A stretch of 32,558 nt of DNA from CAZMCT01 sp964564785. Its GTDB lineage: Bacteria; Planctomycetota; Phycisphaerae; UBA1845; Fen-1342. A program made the position numbers and the translations under genes. Shown piece after piece: positions 1-7,296 of this stretch (its first letter is position 1; each line of letters starts with the position of its first letter). The stretch is from the NCBI GenBank assembly GCA_964564785.1, contig CAZMCT010000029.1:1-32558 (forward strand), written 5' to 3'. The notes below the pieces were generated by a model. That model saw nothing but the letters and a program-made list of their open reading frames with translations. It made no database searches and was not told the DNA's origin.

Positions 1-2888
1 CGGGCCACGCCGAAGCGCTGCGGGTCGAGCTCGGCCGCGACGCGCTCGGCCATCCGCAGCCGCCAGCGCCAGTCCTGCTCGCGCTGCGGCCGGGTGACGC
101 TTTCGGCCTCGAGCGTGGCCTCAACGGGCGTGCTGGGCGAGGCCAGCACGCCGACGGCCTCGTCGAGGTCGGCGTTCATGAGCACGCGGAGCACCTGGCC
201 GCCGGTGGCCTGCGGCACGTCGATCACACGGACGACACCGGCGAGGTCCGAGAACTCGGGCGCCAGCGCGGGCAGGACATTGCCGCTGTTGCGGAAGAAG
301 GGTTCGTTGAACACGACGCCGTCCTCGTCGGGGTAGAGCGGCAGGTACCGGATGTTGGCCTCGACGAGATCCTGGAAGAAGTGTGTGCCGAACGAGAGAT
401 CGGGCGTGTAATCGCCCTTCTTGCGGGCGATCTCGACCAGCACGGCCGTGTTGTTGATGTCCGAGTAGGTGACCCGCACGCCGAGCTTGATCTCACCGCG
501 GCTGCCCCAGCGGCCCGGGCCCATCAGGATGAACTGCCGCTTGGGCAGCAGCTTGTTGAGCCGGCTGACGGCCCGGCCGACGGCCGCCAGCTCCTCGACG
601 CTGGCCAGTTGGCTGTAGCGCTCCGGATCGACGTAGACGATGTGCGTGATGTTGGGCACGCTGCCGTTGGAGACGTGCCGGCGGGCGGAGAACAGCAGCC
701 GCTCGGGCGCGAGGTCGCGGGGGATGGGGGCCGGCTCGCAGTGCTTGGCCGGCGTCTGGGCTCGGCACTGGAGCAGGTACAGATCGCGACCGGTGCTGGC
801 GAACTCGATATCGACGGGGGTCTTGAGCTCGCGGGCCAGCAGCGTCATGAGCGCCCGCACCTGCTTGATGAACGGTGTGCGGGTCAGCAGGCCCTCGAAC
901 GTGACGACCAGGTCGTCGCGCTCGAAGTTGATCTGGCCGATCAGCGGCTGTCGCAAATGGCCGTGCTCGAAGACCGAGACGAGTTGCTCGATGCCGGGCA
1001 GCTCGCGGCCGACGGCGCGCAGAAAGTCGCGGATCTCGACGGTCTCGAAGCTGTTGGTGCGCAGATTGATGACGTCCATGTAGCGCGGGGCGTACCGGAC
1101 GACCTCGTCGGGGGTGGGGTTGACGCGCAGGCCGGGCTGGCCGGGGGAGATGAGCACGGGATAGTCGTCGCCCAGGCGGTCGACGGCCCGCGTGCCGAGG
1201 CCGGGGACCATGCGGACCAGGCCGTCCTCGCGCTTGATCCGCGGCGACCAGCGGAATTCGTTGTGACTGAAGGCCACGCCGGCGAAGGCCGGGGCGAAGT
1301 AGTGGCCCATGCGGGTGCCGACCACTTCCTGCACCATCACGCCCATGCCCTCCTGGAAGTCGAGCAGGTTGCGCTCGGCGCGGTAGAGGATCGGGTCGGG
1401 GCTGAAGGTCGAGGCATAGATCTCGGCGATGGCGTCGGTCAGCGCCGCCAGCCGCTCGCGCTTGCTGCCCTGGTTGGCAAGGAACAGGCTCTTGTACTTG
1501 CCGGAGAACGCGGCCCCGAAGCGGTCCTCCAGCAGGCTCGAGCTGCGGACAATCAGCGGCTGTTCCCCAAAGTCGTCGAGCGCCAGCGACAGGCCCTTGA
1601 TCATGTCGCCCGAGAAGTACGAGTGCTTGAAGACCTGGACGATGTCCGGGTACTCCTGACGGATCTCGTCGATGTCCTTGTACTTCTGCGTGAAGACGTC
1701 TTCGAGGTGGTTGCAGTAGACGAAGTCGAGCAGACCGTCGCTGGTGACGTGCCAGGTGCGGGGGGTCTTCAGGCCCGCCAGCAACTCGTCGTCGCCACTG
1801 TGCCGCCGCACGATCTGGCCGGCCAGCAGCAGCCCGCTGCTCTTGCCGCCGATCTTCCCGTGCCCGCGGGCGGGAAAAATCATGCGGTGCAACAGGTCGT
1901 GGAAATCCTTGATGTCGAAGTACCGCTTGGCGACGTTGATGAACTCGAGCTGGTCCGTCAGGAAGCGGCGGATCAGCGAGACCCGCAGGCCCTTGCGGGT
2001 CGAGGGCGACAACTCGATCTCGCCGTGGGTGCCGTGCTGGTAACGGTGAATCGCGTCGGACACCTCGGCCAACGACGTGTTGTAGTTCTCCAGCGCGTTG
2101 ACCAGGTGGCTGGCGCGGTCCTCCTTGATCCACTTCTGAATGCAGGCGACGATTTCCTCGTCCGACAGGTGCACGGCCGCGATGCGGAAGGCCTCGTCCA
2201 CCAGCGTGTCGGGCGTGAGCTCCCGGTCGCGCTGCCGCGGCCGGTTCGAGTCCATGAGCAGTTCCTGGTGCTGCGACTGCGTGCCCAGGCCGAAGTATTT
2301 CAGCAGGCGGTCGGCCTCCGGCACGCCGCTCCAGCAGAGGTGGTTGATCATCTTGCGGGCCACACGCAGCAGCAGGGCCTGATCGGTCCGTCGCAACAGG
2401 TCGAGGATCACCGACCAGTCGTGCATCGTGTGCTTCGACCAGTTCCGCTGGGTGTTGCGCCATTCCTCCATGGCCGCGACCAGCCGGCGGTGCGTGACGC
2501 AGTTGCCGATCCGGTCGGCCACGAAGTCGATCAGCTTGCGTTCCTCCCGCAGGAACGGGCCCTCGTCGGCGTGCGGCATCTCCTCGCGGTACGACACCTC
2601 GAGCACGCCGACCGGTTCGCCTTGGGCGGCGATGGCCGCCGTCTGCTTCCAGGGGACTTCGGTGTAGCCGGGAGTCTCGTACCGCTCGCCGTCGAGTTGG
2701 ATGCGAACCTGGCAGATCTCGGGGTACTGCCAGCCGGTCGGCAGCACGCGGACGACGCCGGTCAGAATCTCGTTCAGCGGCGCCGCCGGATCGCTGGTGA
2801 TCTCCTCAACGGTGTACAGGCAGTTCAACTCCTTGGCCCGTTCGTGCAGGTCGCGGAGGATCAGCTCGATGGCGCTGCTGTCCGGCAT
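1..2888 (-). CDS. GAF and PEP/pyruvate-binding (PPDK N-terminal) domain protein, C-terminus cut by window edge
   Basis: Partial gene of 962 readable codons running off the left edge. Residues about 15-140 look like a GAF-type sensor domain (it contains LNCLYTVEEI and ends in a helix before EEWRN). A helical region follows. About residues 345-705 match the PEP-synthase/PPDK ATP-grasp domain: GGKSSGL near 346, then IVRSSSLLEDRFGAAFSGKY (the family's RSS..ED...FAG stretch) and a closing LYLLQCRAQTP near 704. After it lies a less recognisable region with GPGRWGSRG and EPFFRNSG. No phosphohistidine swivel domain (TSGGxTSH type) or PEP-binding TIM barrel is visible in the part present, so calling it PEP synthase would be too strong. 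A sensor-linked phosphotransferase role is an inference. The ATG at 2888 follows GAGGA about 13 bases upstream, and a TACAAT hexamer lies at 2954-2959. The long opposite-strand open frame is a GC-rich shadow. Confidence 0.85.
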   Translation of the reverse strand, partial: MPDSSAIELILRDLHERAKELNCLYTVEEITSDPAAPLNEILTGVVRVLPTGWQYPEICQVRIQLDGERYETPGYTEVPWKQTAAIAAQGEPVGVLEVSYREEMPHADEGPFLREERKLIDFVADRIGNCVTHRRLVAAMEEWRNTQRNWSKHTMHDWSVILDLLRRTDQALLLRVARKMINHLCWSGVPEADRLLKYFGLGTQSQHQELLMDSNRPRQRDRELTPDTLVDEAFRIAAVHLSDEEIVACIQKWIKEDRASHLVNALENYNTSLAEVSDAIHRYQHGTHGEIELSPSTRKGLRVSLIRRFLTDQLEFINVAKRYFDIKDFHDLLHRMIFPARGHGKIGGKSSGLLLAGQIVRRHSGDDELLAGLKTPRTWHVTSDGLLDFVYCNHLEDVFTQKYKDIDEIRQEYPDIVQVFKHSYFSGDMIKGLSLALDDFGEQPLIVRSSSLLEDRFGAAFSGKYKSLFLANQGSKRERLAALTDAIAEIYASTFSPDPILYRAERNLLDFQEGMGVMVQEVVGTRMGHYFAPAFAGVAFSHNEFRWSPRIKREDGLVRMVPGLGTRAVDRLGDDYPVLISPGQPGLRVNPTPDEVVRYAPRYMDVINLRTNSFETVEIRDFLRAVGRELPGIEQLVSVFEHGHLRQPLIGQINFERDDLVVTFEGLLTRTPFIKQVRALMTLLARELKTPVDIEFASTGRDLYLLQCRAQTPAKHCEPAPIPRDLAPERLLFSARRHVSNGSVPNITHIVYVDPERYSQLASVEELAAVGRAVSRLNKLLPKRQFILMGPGRWGSRGEIKLGVRVTYSDINNTAVLVEIARKKGDYTPDLSFGTHFFQDLVEANIRYLPLYPDEDGVVFNEPFFRNSGNVLPALAPEFSDLAGVVRVIDVPQATGGQVLRVLMNADLDEAVGVLASPSTPVEATLEAESVTRPQREQDWRWRLRMAERVAAELDPQRFGVA

Positions 2889-3355
2889 GCGGCAAAAGTC
2901 CTCGCACGAGCCTCCAGCGGCCCCCGCTGAGCGCTCGCGGCTCTTTGCACATCATTGTACACAGGCCGGGAGCCGGATCGATATCGTCGCCCGGGGCACC
3001 CGCCTCGCCGCGTCGCGCGAGCCCACGCCCGCGCGAACCGCCGGCGCCCCAGCGTCGCCGACCGCGAGCCGAACCAGCCGCGCCGGTTGTGAAACGTGCT
3101 CGGCCGCCAGGGTGGTGCGCCGGTGCGACCTGCTCCCGCGCGCGCGAGACTCGGACACGGCGCCTGCCCCCTCAGCTCGTCGTTGATCGTGACCCGCGTG
3201 GCTGCGCCTGCGACGCGGCCGGCGACCTGCGCGAGCGCACAGCGCACCGCGCATCCGACGCCGTGGTCGGCGGAGCGCGTCGGCGGTGCGGGACCGGACG
3301 TGGGCCGCCGGCCCGCGCGGCGGGTGCAAGCGCGCTCCGCGTCGCCCTCCCCGGC
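2889..3355. other. 467-bp intergenic stretch without a recognisable gene
   Basis: Lies between the M48 protease stop and the PEP/pyruvate-binding gene start, both on the minus strand. Apart from the -10-like hexamer at 2954-2959, nothing convincing was found. The open frames here are arginine/alanine-rich GC artefacts. Signature motifs of tRNA, SRP RNA, RNase P or tmRNA were not seen. Confidence 0.5.
2954..2959 (-). promoter_or_regulatory. -10-like TACAAT upstream of the PEP/pyruvate-binding gene
   Basis: TACAAT on the minus strand, about 65 bases before the ATG at 2888. It is an isolated AT-rich hexamer in GC-rich DNA and matches the -10-like elements before other genes here. No clear -35 is seen. 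Confidence 0.45.
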
Positions 3356-4855
3356 TCACCCCAGAACGCGGACGGCACTCTCCCAGATTTGCAGTTCCCC
3401 GGCCGCCCAGGCGCCCGCCACCAGGCCGGCGGCGAAGAGGGCGGCCTTCAGCAGGAACACGCGGCGCTCGAAAGCCCGCGCGCGGGCCGGGTCGAGCGCC
3501 AGGGTCTGTAGAAAGCGCGAGCGCGACGCGATCGACGAGTGGCGGAAGCTGCGGGCGTCGGGTCGGATGCCATTGAGCAGCGCGACCTCGTGCAGGGCCT
3601 CGCCGAAGACGTGGGCCGCCGTACTGCACAGACCGTACGGCGGCGGCGTTCGCGGCGCAGCGCTGCCGGGCAGTCCGTGCACGGCGCAGGGATTGACGCA
3701 GGGCAGGCCGGTCAGCGCCAGCGTCCGTACGCCGAAGATGTCGGCCTGCCGCTCGAAGCGCCGCGAAACCCAGCCGAAGAGCAGCGTCCATTTCAGCAGC
3801 AGCGCCAGCCCGGCCAGCACGAGCAGCGTCTCGTAGAGCCGGGGGGCGGTCCGCGCGACGGCCTGCGTGCGAACCGTGAAGATGGTCGCAGCGCAACCGC
3901 TGATGAAGGCGAAGATCAGCAGAAACAGGATGTGATGCCGCTTGACGTGCCCGGCTTCGTGTCCGAACACCGCCTCGATCTTCGCGTCGTCGAGCTGCTC
4001 GAGCATGCCGTCGGTGATCAGCACGTAGCGCAGCGGGGCCACCACCCCCATCACGGCCGCGTTGACCACCAGCCCGCCCGAGCGCCACACCAGGATATCG
4101 CGGTAGCGCAGCCGCAGCCGGCGGGCCAGCGCTTGCAGCCGGTCGCGCAGCGGACCCTCGGGCAGCCGCTGCGTGACCCACACGTGCCGCAGGACCTCGG
4201 GTGTAATGACCGCCACCAGCAGCGCCGCCGCCCCGATCAGCACGTCCGGTGCGTAGCGCACGCCCGTCGTGCGCTCGATCTCGCGCTGGTAGAGCACCAC
4301 CACATCGCGCGCCCCCAGAATCAGCAGCATCGGCACCAGGATGAACAGCACCTGGTGCCGCAGGTTGTACGCGACGTAGCGGCCCAGAGCCCACACCGGC
4401 CGCAGCGGCCGCCCACGCAGCAGGTAAATCTCCAGCGCTAGCTGCCGCACCGCCCGCTCGGCCGGGTAGAGCGCGATCCACGCCAGAACGATCGCCAGCA
4501 CGAACGGCGTGACGGCCAGCAATCCGGGGACCACCGGCCAGCGGCCGATCACCGGCGTCGCGCGGGTCATCTCGAGCCAGGGCGTGCCGAGCAGCAACGC
4601 GCCGTGACCGAGCGCGAGCAGGACCTGCACAACGACCAGGCCGCGGGCGACGGCGGCCTGCGCCCGGGCCGGATGGGCCGGCTCGCGGTCGAGCAGCCGC
4701 AGCGCCCGGCGAGCAGCCAGCCAGGCGACCGCGGCCGGCAGCAACGTGACACCGGCCGCCGCCGTCAACGTCAGCCCGCGATCGGCGAGCAGGTCGTAGA
4801 GCTGCCGATCGATGGTCAGGACCAGCGCGAGGATGGCGAGAACGACCAGGTACAC
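3356..4855 (-). CDS. M48 family membrane zinc metalloprotease
   Basis: 499 residues from a GTG start. The zinc site is complete: HEAGH near residue 297, followed by FERQAD, which supplies the third ligand (the family's ExxAD). Several hydrophobic segments flank it: the N-terminal VYLVVLAILALVL, one around WPVVPGLLAV, one around VLFILVPMLLIL, one just after HEAGH (ILFLLIFAFISG), and one near the C-terminus. This is the layout of Ste24/HtpX-type integral membrane proteases that cut membrane or misfolded proteins. The GTG at 4855 is preferred over a TTG at 4906 because TATGAT at 4895-4900 would lie inside the longer coding frame; neither start has a strong Shine-Dalgarno. It is divergent from trpF. 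The specific substrate is unknown. Confidence 0.85.
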   Translation of the reverse strand: MYLVVLAILALVLTIDRQLYDLLADRGLTLTAAAGVTLLPAAVAWLAARRALRLLDREPAHPARAQAAVARGLVVVQVLLALGHGALLLGTPWLEMTRATPVIGRWPVVPGLLAVTPFVLAIVLAWIALYPAERAVRQLALEIYLLRGRPLRPVWALGRYVAYNLRHQVLFILVPMLLILGARDVVVLYQREIERTTGVRYAPDVLIGAAALLVAVITPEVLRHVWVTQRLPEGPLRDRLQALARRLRLRYRDILVWRSGGLVVNAAVMGVVAPLRYVLITDGMLEQLDDAKIEAVFGHEAGHVKRHHILFLLIFAFISGCAATIFTVRTQAVARTAPRLYETLLVLAGLALLLKWTLLFGWVSRRFERQADIFGVRTLALTGLPCVNPCAVHGLPGSAAPRTPPPYGLCSTAAHVFGEALHEVALLNGIRPDARSFRHSSIASRSRFLQTLALDPARARAFERRVFLLKAALFAAGLVAGAWAAGELQIWESAVRVLG

Positions 4856-4890
4856 GTGGCTCTCGGGTTCGCCCGCGGGGCGCGTAATGG

Positions 4891-4896
4891 TAAGAT
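4891..4896 (+). promoter_or_regulatory. -10-like TAAGAT for trpF
   Basis: TAAGAT on the plus strand, about 80 bases before the chosen trpF ATG and 10 bases before an alternative in-frame ATG at 4907. It overlaps the opposite-facing TATGAT of the M48 gene by two bases. Confidence 0.4.
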
Positions 4897-4900
4897 CATA
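4895..4900 (-). promoter_or_regulatory. -10-like TATGAT for the M48 gene
   Basis: TATGAT read on the minus strand, about 40 bases before the chosen GTG. It overlaps the plus-strand TAAGAT at 4891-4896. Confidence 0.45.
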
Positions 4901-4978
4901 CGTCAAATGCGCAGGCGCGGCAGGACCGGGACGCGGGCGGCCCGATCGTCCGCGCCGAGCAGCGCTGCGAGCGGCCGC

Positions 4979-5629
4979 ATGCACGTAAAGATCTGCGGCA
5001 TCACGAATGCCGACGACGCGGTCGCCGCGGCCCGCAGCGGTGCGGACTTTCTCGGCTTCATTCTGGCGCCCAGTCCGCGGCGGGTCGCGATTGACGTCGT
5101 GCGAGCGGTGGTCGGCGCGCTTCCGCCCGGGGTGCAGCCGGTGCTGGTCTTTCGCGATGCGCCGCTCGAGGAGGTGCTGGCCGCGGTGCAGACCACGCGG
5201 GCCGGCTGGCTCCAGTTTCACGGCCGCGAGTCGCCCGCGTACCTGCGCGAGGTGCAGGCCCGCCTCGCGTTCGTGCATGTGCTGCGGGCCTGGGAGATCG
5301 TCGGGCCGGCGGCCGAGCAGGACTTGCGGCTCTATCTCGAGGAAGCGCGCCGGCAGGCGGTGCGCATCGACGCCGTGCTCCTCGACGCGCCCAAGGGCGG
5401 CCCGCATCCGGGTTTCGAACGCCTGGCCGACATCTCCCGCAGCCTCGTGCTCCGCCCGCCCGCGATCTGGTGCGCCGGTGGGCTGACGCCGGCCAACGTG
5501 GCGACGGCCGTCGCCGTGGGCTGCTACGACGGCGTCGACGTGGCCAGCGGCGTCGAGTCGCGGCCGGGGATCAAGGATCACGACGCGGTGCGGCGATTCG
5601 TGGCCGCCGCCCGCCCGGCCACGAAGTAG
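4979..5629 (+). CDS. trpF: phosphoribosylanthranilate isomerase
   Basis: 216 residues, the normal length for TrpF, which converts N-(5'-phosphoribosyl)anthranilate to CdRP in tryptophan synthesis. Family landmarks in order are VKICGITN at the start (catalytic Cys), GADFLGFI, SPR, LQFHGRE, VLLDAPKGG (in place of the more usual LLDS), WCAGGLTPANV and DVASGVESRPGIKD at the C-terminal phosphate-binding region. The ATG at 4979 puts the first strand at the usual place. An in-frame ATG at 4907 would add a 24-residue arginine/serine-rich tail that is unlike the family, although it lies close to the -10-like hexamer. No other trp genes are in the window, so trpF is unlinked here. Confidence 0.95.
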   Translation: MHVKICGITNADDAVAAARSGADFLGFILAPSPRRVAIDVVRAVVGALPPGVQPVLVFRDAPLEEVLAAVQTTRAGWLQFHGRESPAYLREVQARLAFVHVLRAWEIVGPAAEQDLRLYLEEARRQAVRIDAVLLDAPKGGPHPGFERLADISRSLVLRPPAIWCAGGLTPANVATAVAVGCYDGVDVASGVESRPGIKDHDAVRRFVAAARPATK

Positions 5630-5711
5630 GGCGGCCGGCCGTGCCGGGGAGCTGCTCCGCGGCGCGCACGCATGCGAACGGCACCGCTTCAATCCGCGGC
5701 ACGCGAACCGC

Positions 5712-5717
5712 TATTAT
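5712..5717 (+). promoter_or_regulatory. -10-like TATTAT, 7 bases before a GTG start
   Basis: TATTAT ends at 5717 and the GTG begins at 5725, with no Shine-Dalgarno between. A transcript starting at the usual distance would begin at or next to the start codon. A weak TTCAAT at 5688-5693 could be the -35. Confidence 0.5.
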
Positions 5718-5724
5718 TGCCCCG

Positions 5725-6855
5725 GTGTCAACGCCGCCACGCATTCTGATCCTGGCGACGTCGGCCGGCGCCGGCCACGTGATCGCCGCCCGCGGACTCG
5801 AGCAAGCCTTTCGCGCTGCGCGTCCGGAACTGGAAGTCGAGCGGCTCGACGCACTGGAGCTGATGAGCCGCTTCTTCCGTGGGCTTTATGCCGGCGGGTA
5901 TTCCGCGCTGGTGCGGTATGCGCCGCCGCTGATGGGCTGGCTCTATGACGCCCTCGACCAGCGCCCGAAGGGGCCCAACGAACGCCTGCGACTGTTCATC
6001 CAGAACCGCTTCACCCCGCCGCTGGCCCGCTACCTGGTCCGCAGGTCCCCACACCTGATTGTCAGCACGCACTTCCTCCCGGCGGAGGTCGTGGCCGAAC
6101 TGCGGCGCGACGGCCGGCTCCGCTGCCCGCACGCGATCGTCACCACCGATCTCGAGACACACCGCCTCTGGGTACAGGAGCCGGCCGAGCGCTATTACAC
6201 GGCGACCGAGTCCGGCCGGCATGGTCTGACGACCTGGGGCGTCGCGGCCGAGCGGGTGCGCGTCACGGGGATCCCGGTGCGGGCGGGGTTCGCCGAGGTG
6301 CTGGACGCGAACGCGGCTCGGGCCCGTGTGGGGCTCGCCGCGGATCGGCCGGTCGTACTGGTGCTCTACAGTTGGTTTTCGCCGCGACTGCTGGCACAGG
6401 TGGTGCGCGAGCTGCTGACGCTCCCGCGGGACACGCAATTGGCCGTCATGGTCGGGCGGAACGTCGAGCTGGGCTGCCGCCTGGCACAGCAGGCGCGGAC
6501 CGCGGGGCGGGAGCTGCACGTGGTCGGGTTCACGGACGAGGTGCACGTGTGGATGCGGGCGGCAGACGTGGCGATCGGCAAACCGGGCGGGCTGACGGTG
6601 TCGGAGGCGCTCGCGTGCGGGCTGCCGCTGGCAATCCTCCAGCCGATCCCGGGGCAGGAGACGCGCAACAGCGATTACCTTCTCGAGCAGGGGGCGGGGC
6701 TCAAGCTGAACCACCCGCGGATGGTGGCGTGGCGGATCGGGCAGTTGCTCAGCGATGCGGACCGCCTGCGCGCGATGCGCCAGGCGGCCGCGCGGCTCGG
6801 CCGGCCGCACGCGGCCCGCGACATCGCGGCCGATGCGCTGCGACTGTTGCGCTGA
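5725..6855 (+). CDS. MGDG synthase/UgtP-like (GT28) glycosyltransferase
   Basis: 376 residues. The N-terminal half matches the MGDG-synthase domain: ILILATSAGAGH at residues 7-17, then an acceptor-side region with STHFLPAEVV. The C-terminal half is a GT28 donor-binding domain: VMVGRN, HVVGFTDEV, and the sugar-nucleotide signature KPGGLTVSEALA near residue 285 followed by PGQETRNS and GAGLKL. Such enzymes transfer glucose or galactose to diacylglycerol at the inner face of the membrane, making glycolipids. Substrate and sugar cannot be told from sequence. The GTG is chosen because it directly precedes the conserved first strand and lies 7 bases after a TATTAT hexamer; no Shine-Dalgarno is present, so the message is probably leaderless. 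It follows trpF by about 95 bases with its own promoter. Confidence 0.87.
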   Translation: MSTPPRILILATSAGAGHVIAARGLEQAFRAARPELEVERLDALELMSRFFRGLYAGGYSALVRYAPPLMGWLYDALDQRPKGPNERLRLFIQNRFTPPLARYLVRRSPHLIVSTHFLPAEVVAELRRDGRLRCPHAIVTTDLETHRLWVQEPAERYYTATESGRHGLTTWGVAAERVRVTGIPVRAGFAEVLDANAARARVGLAADRPVVLVLYSWFSPRLLAQVVRELLTLPRDTQLAVMVGRNVELGCRLAQQARTAGRELHVVGFTDEVHVWMRAADVAIGKPGGLTVSEALACGLPLAILQPIPGQETRNSDYLLEQGAGLKLNHPRMVAWRIGQLLSDADRLRAMRQAAARLGRPHAARDIAADALRLLR

Positions 6856-6933
6856 AGCGAGAAGCGCGCACCTGAGACGGCGGGGCCCCGGCGAAGAGCA
6901 GAGCGGACCGCAGGCGCAGCGGGGCGCGCGGGG

Positions 6934-7179
6934 TCAGCGCTGCGGCGGTGACTTGCCGCTGTCCGGCGGGTCGGGGTCGGGCAGCTTGATCGGGTCGCCG
7001 CCGTAGCTGACCTGGCCCGTGCGGAGAAACTCCTCGAGGTGGGGGCGGCAGGTGCCGCAGCCGGTGCAGCAGCCGGTGCGGCGGATGAGTTCGTCGACTT
7101 CGGTGATGCCGTGTCGCCGGGCGTAACTGCGCAGCGCGAGGAAGCTGAGCTGCTTGCAGTCACACCGCGTGCGCCCCAT
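6934..7179 (-). CDS. BFD-like [2Fe-2S]-binding protein
   Basis: 81 residues with cysteines at 6, 8, 37, 38, 41 and 44. The pattern CxC ... CxxC within GCCTGCGTCRP is that of the bacterioferritin-associated ferredoxin (BFD) fold, also found as a small domain in NirB and other oxidoreductases. Here it stands alone with a proline-rich C-terminal tail (DPDPPDSG). A role in electron transfer or iron-sulfur handling follows from the family; no bacterioferritin gene is nearby. The ATG at 7179 lies 8 bases after a perfect TATAAT, with no Shine-Dalgarno, so leaderless translation is likely. The gene is divergent from ffh (117 bp apart) and convergent with the glycosyltransferase. Confidence 0.85.
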   Translation of the reverse strand: MGRTRCDCKQLSFLALRSYARRHGITEVDELIRRTGCCTGCGTCRPHLEEFLRTGQVSYGGDPIKLPDPDPPDSGKSPPQR

Positions 7180-7187
7180 GCGCGTCC

Positions 7188-7193
7188 ATTATA
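7188..7193 (-). promoter_or_regulatory. -10 TATAAT, 8 bases before the BFD-like gene
   Basis: A perfect consensus TATAAT on the minus strand, ending 8 bases before the ATG at 7179. The candidate -35 (GTCGAA, 17-bp spacing) is weak. Confidence 0.6.
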
Positions 7194-7284
7194 GCCCGCC
7201 GCGCTCGGCCTTCGACTTTCCGCCCGGCCCCGCCGTCCGGCTGACCACACCCGCCTCACCGCTGAATCCGGGCTGCTTTTCCGG

Positions 7285-7290
7285 TACACT
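7285..7290 (+). promoter_or_regulatory. -10-like TACACT, 6 bases before the ffh ATG
   Basis: TACACT preceded by GG (GGTACACT). Only CCCGAC separates it from the ATG at 7297, leaving no room for a leader or ribosome-binding site. Confidence 0.5.
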
Positions 7291-7296
7291 CCCGAC

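Noticed and set aside
381..2930. 849-residue open frame on the plus strand
   Set aside because: It is exactly antisense to the PEP/pyruvate-binding gene, has an Asp/Glu/Val/Ala-rich composition typical of GC-rich shadows, and no domain.
2952..4481. 509-residue minus-strand frame over the 2889-3355 gap
   Set aside because: It overlaps the M48 gene in another frame and is Ala/Gly/Arg low-complexity. It gives no support for a gene in the gap.
4907..4978. Longer trpF start giving 24 extra residues
   Set aside because: The extension is Arg/Ser-rich and unlike any TrpF N-terminus. The -10 distance alone is not enough to favour it.
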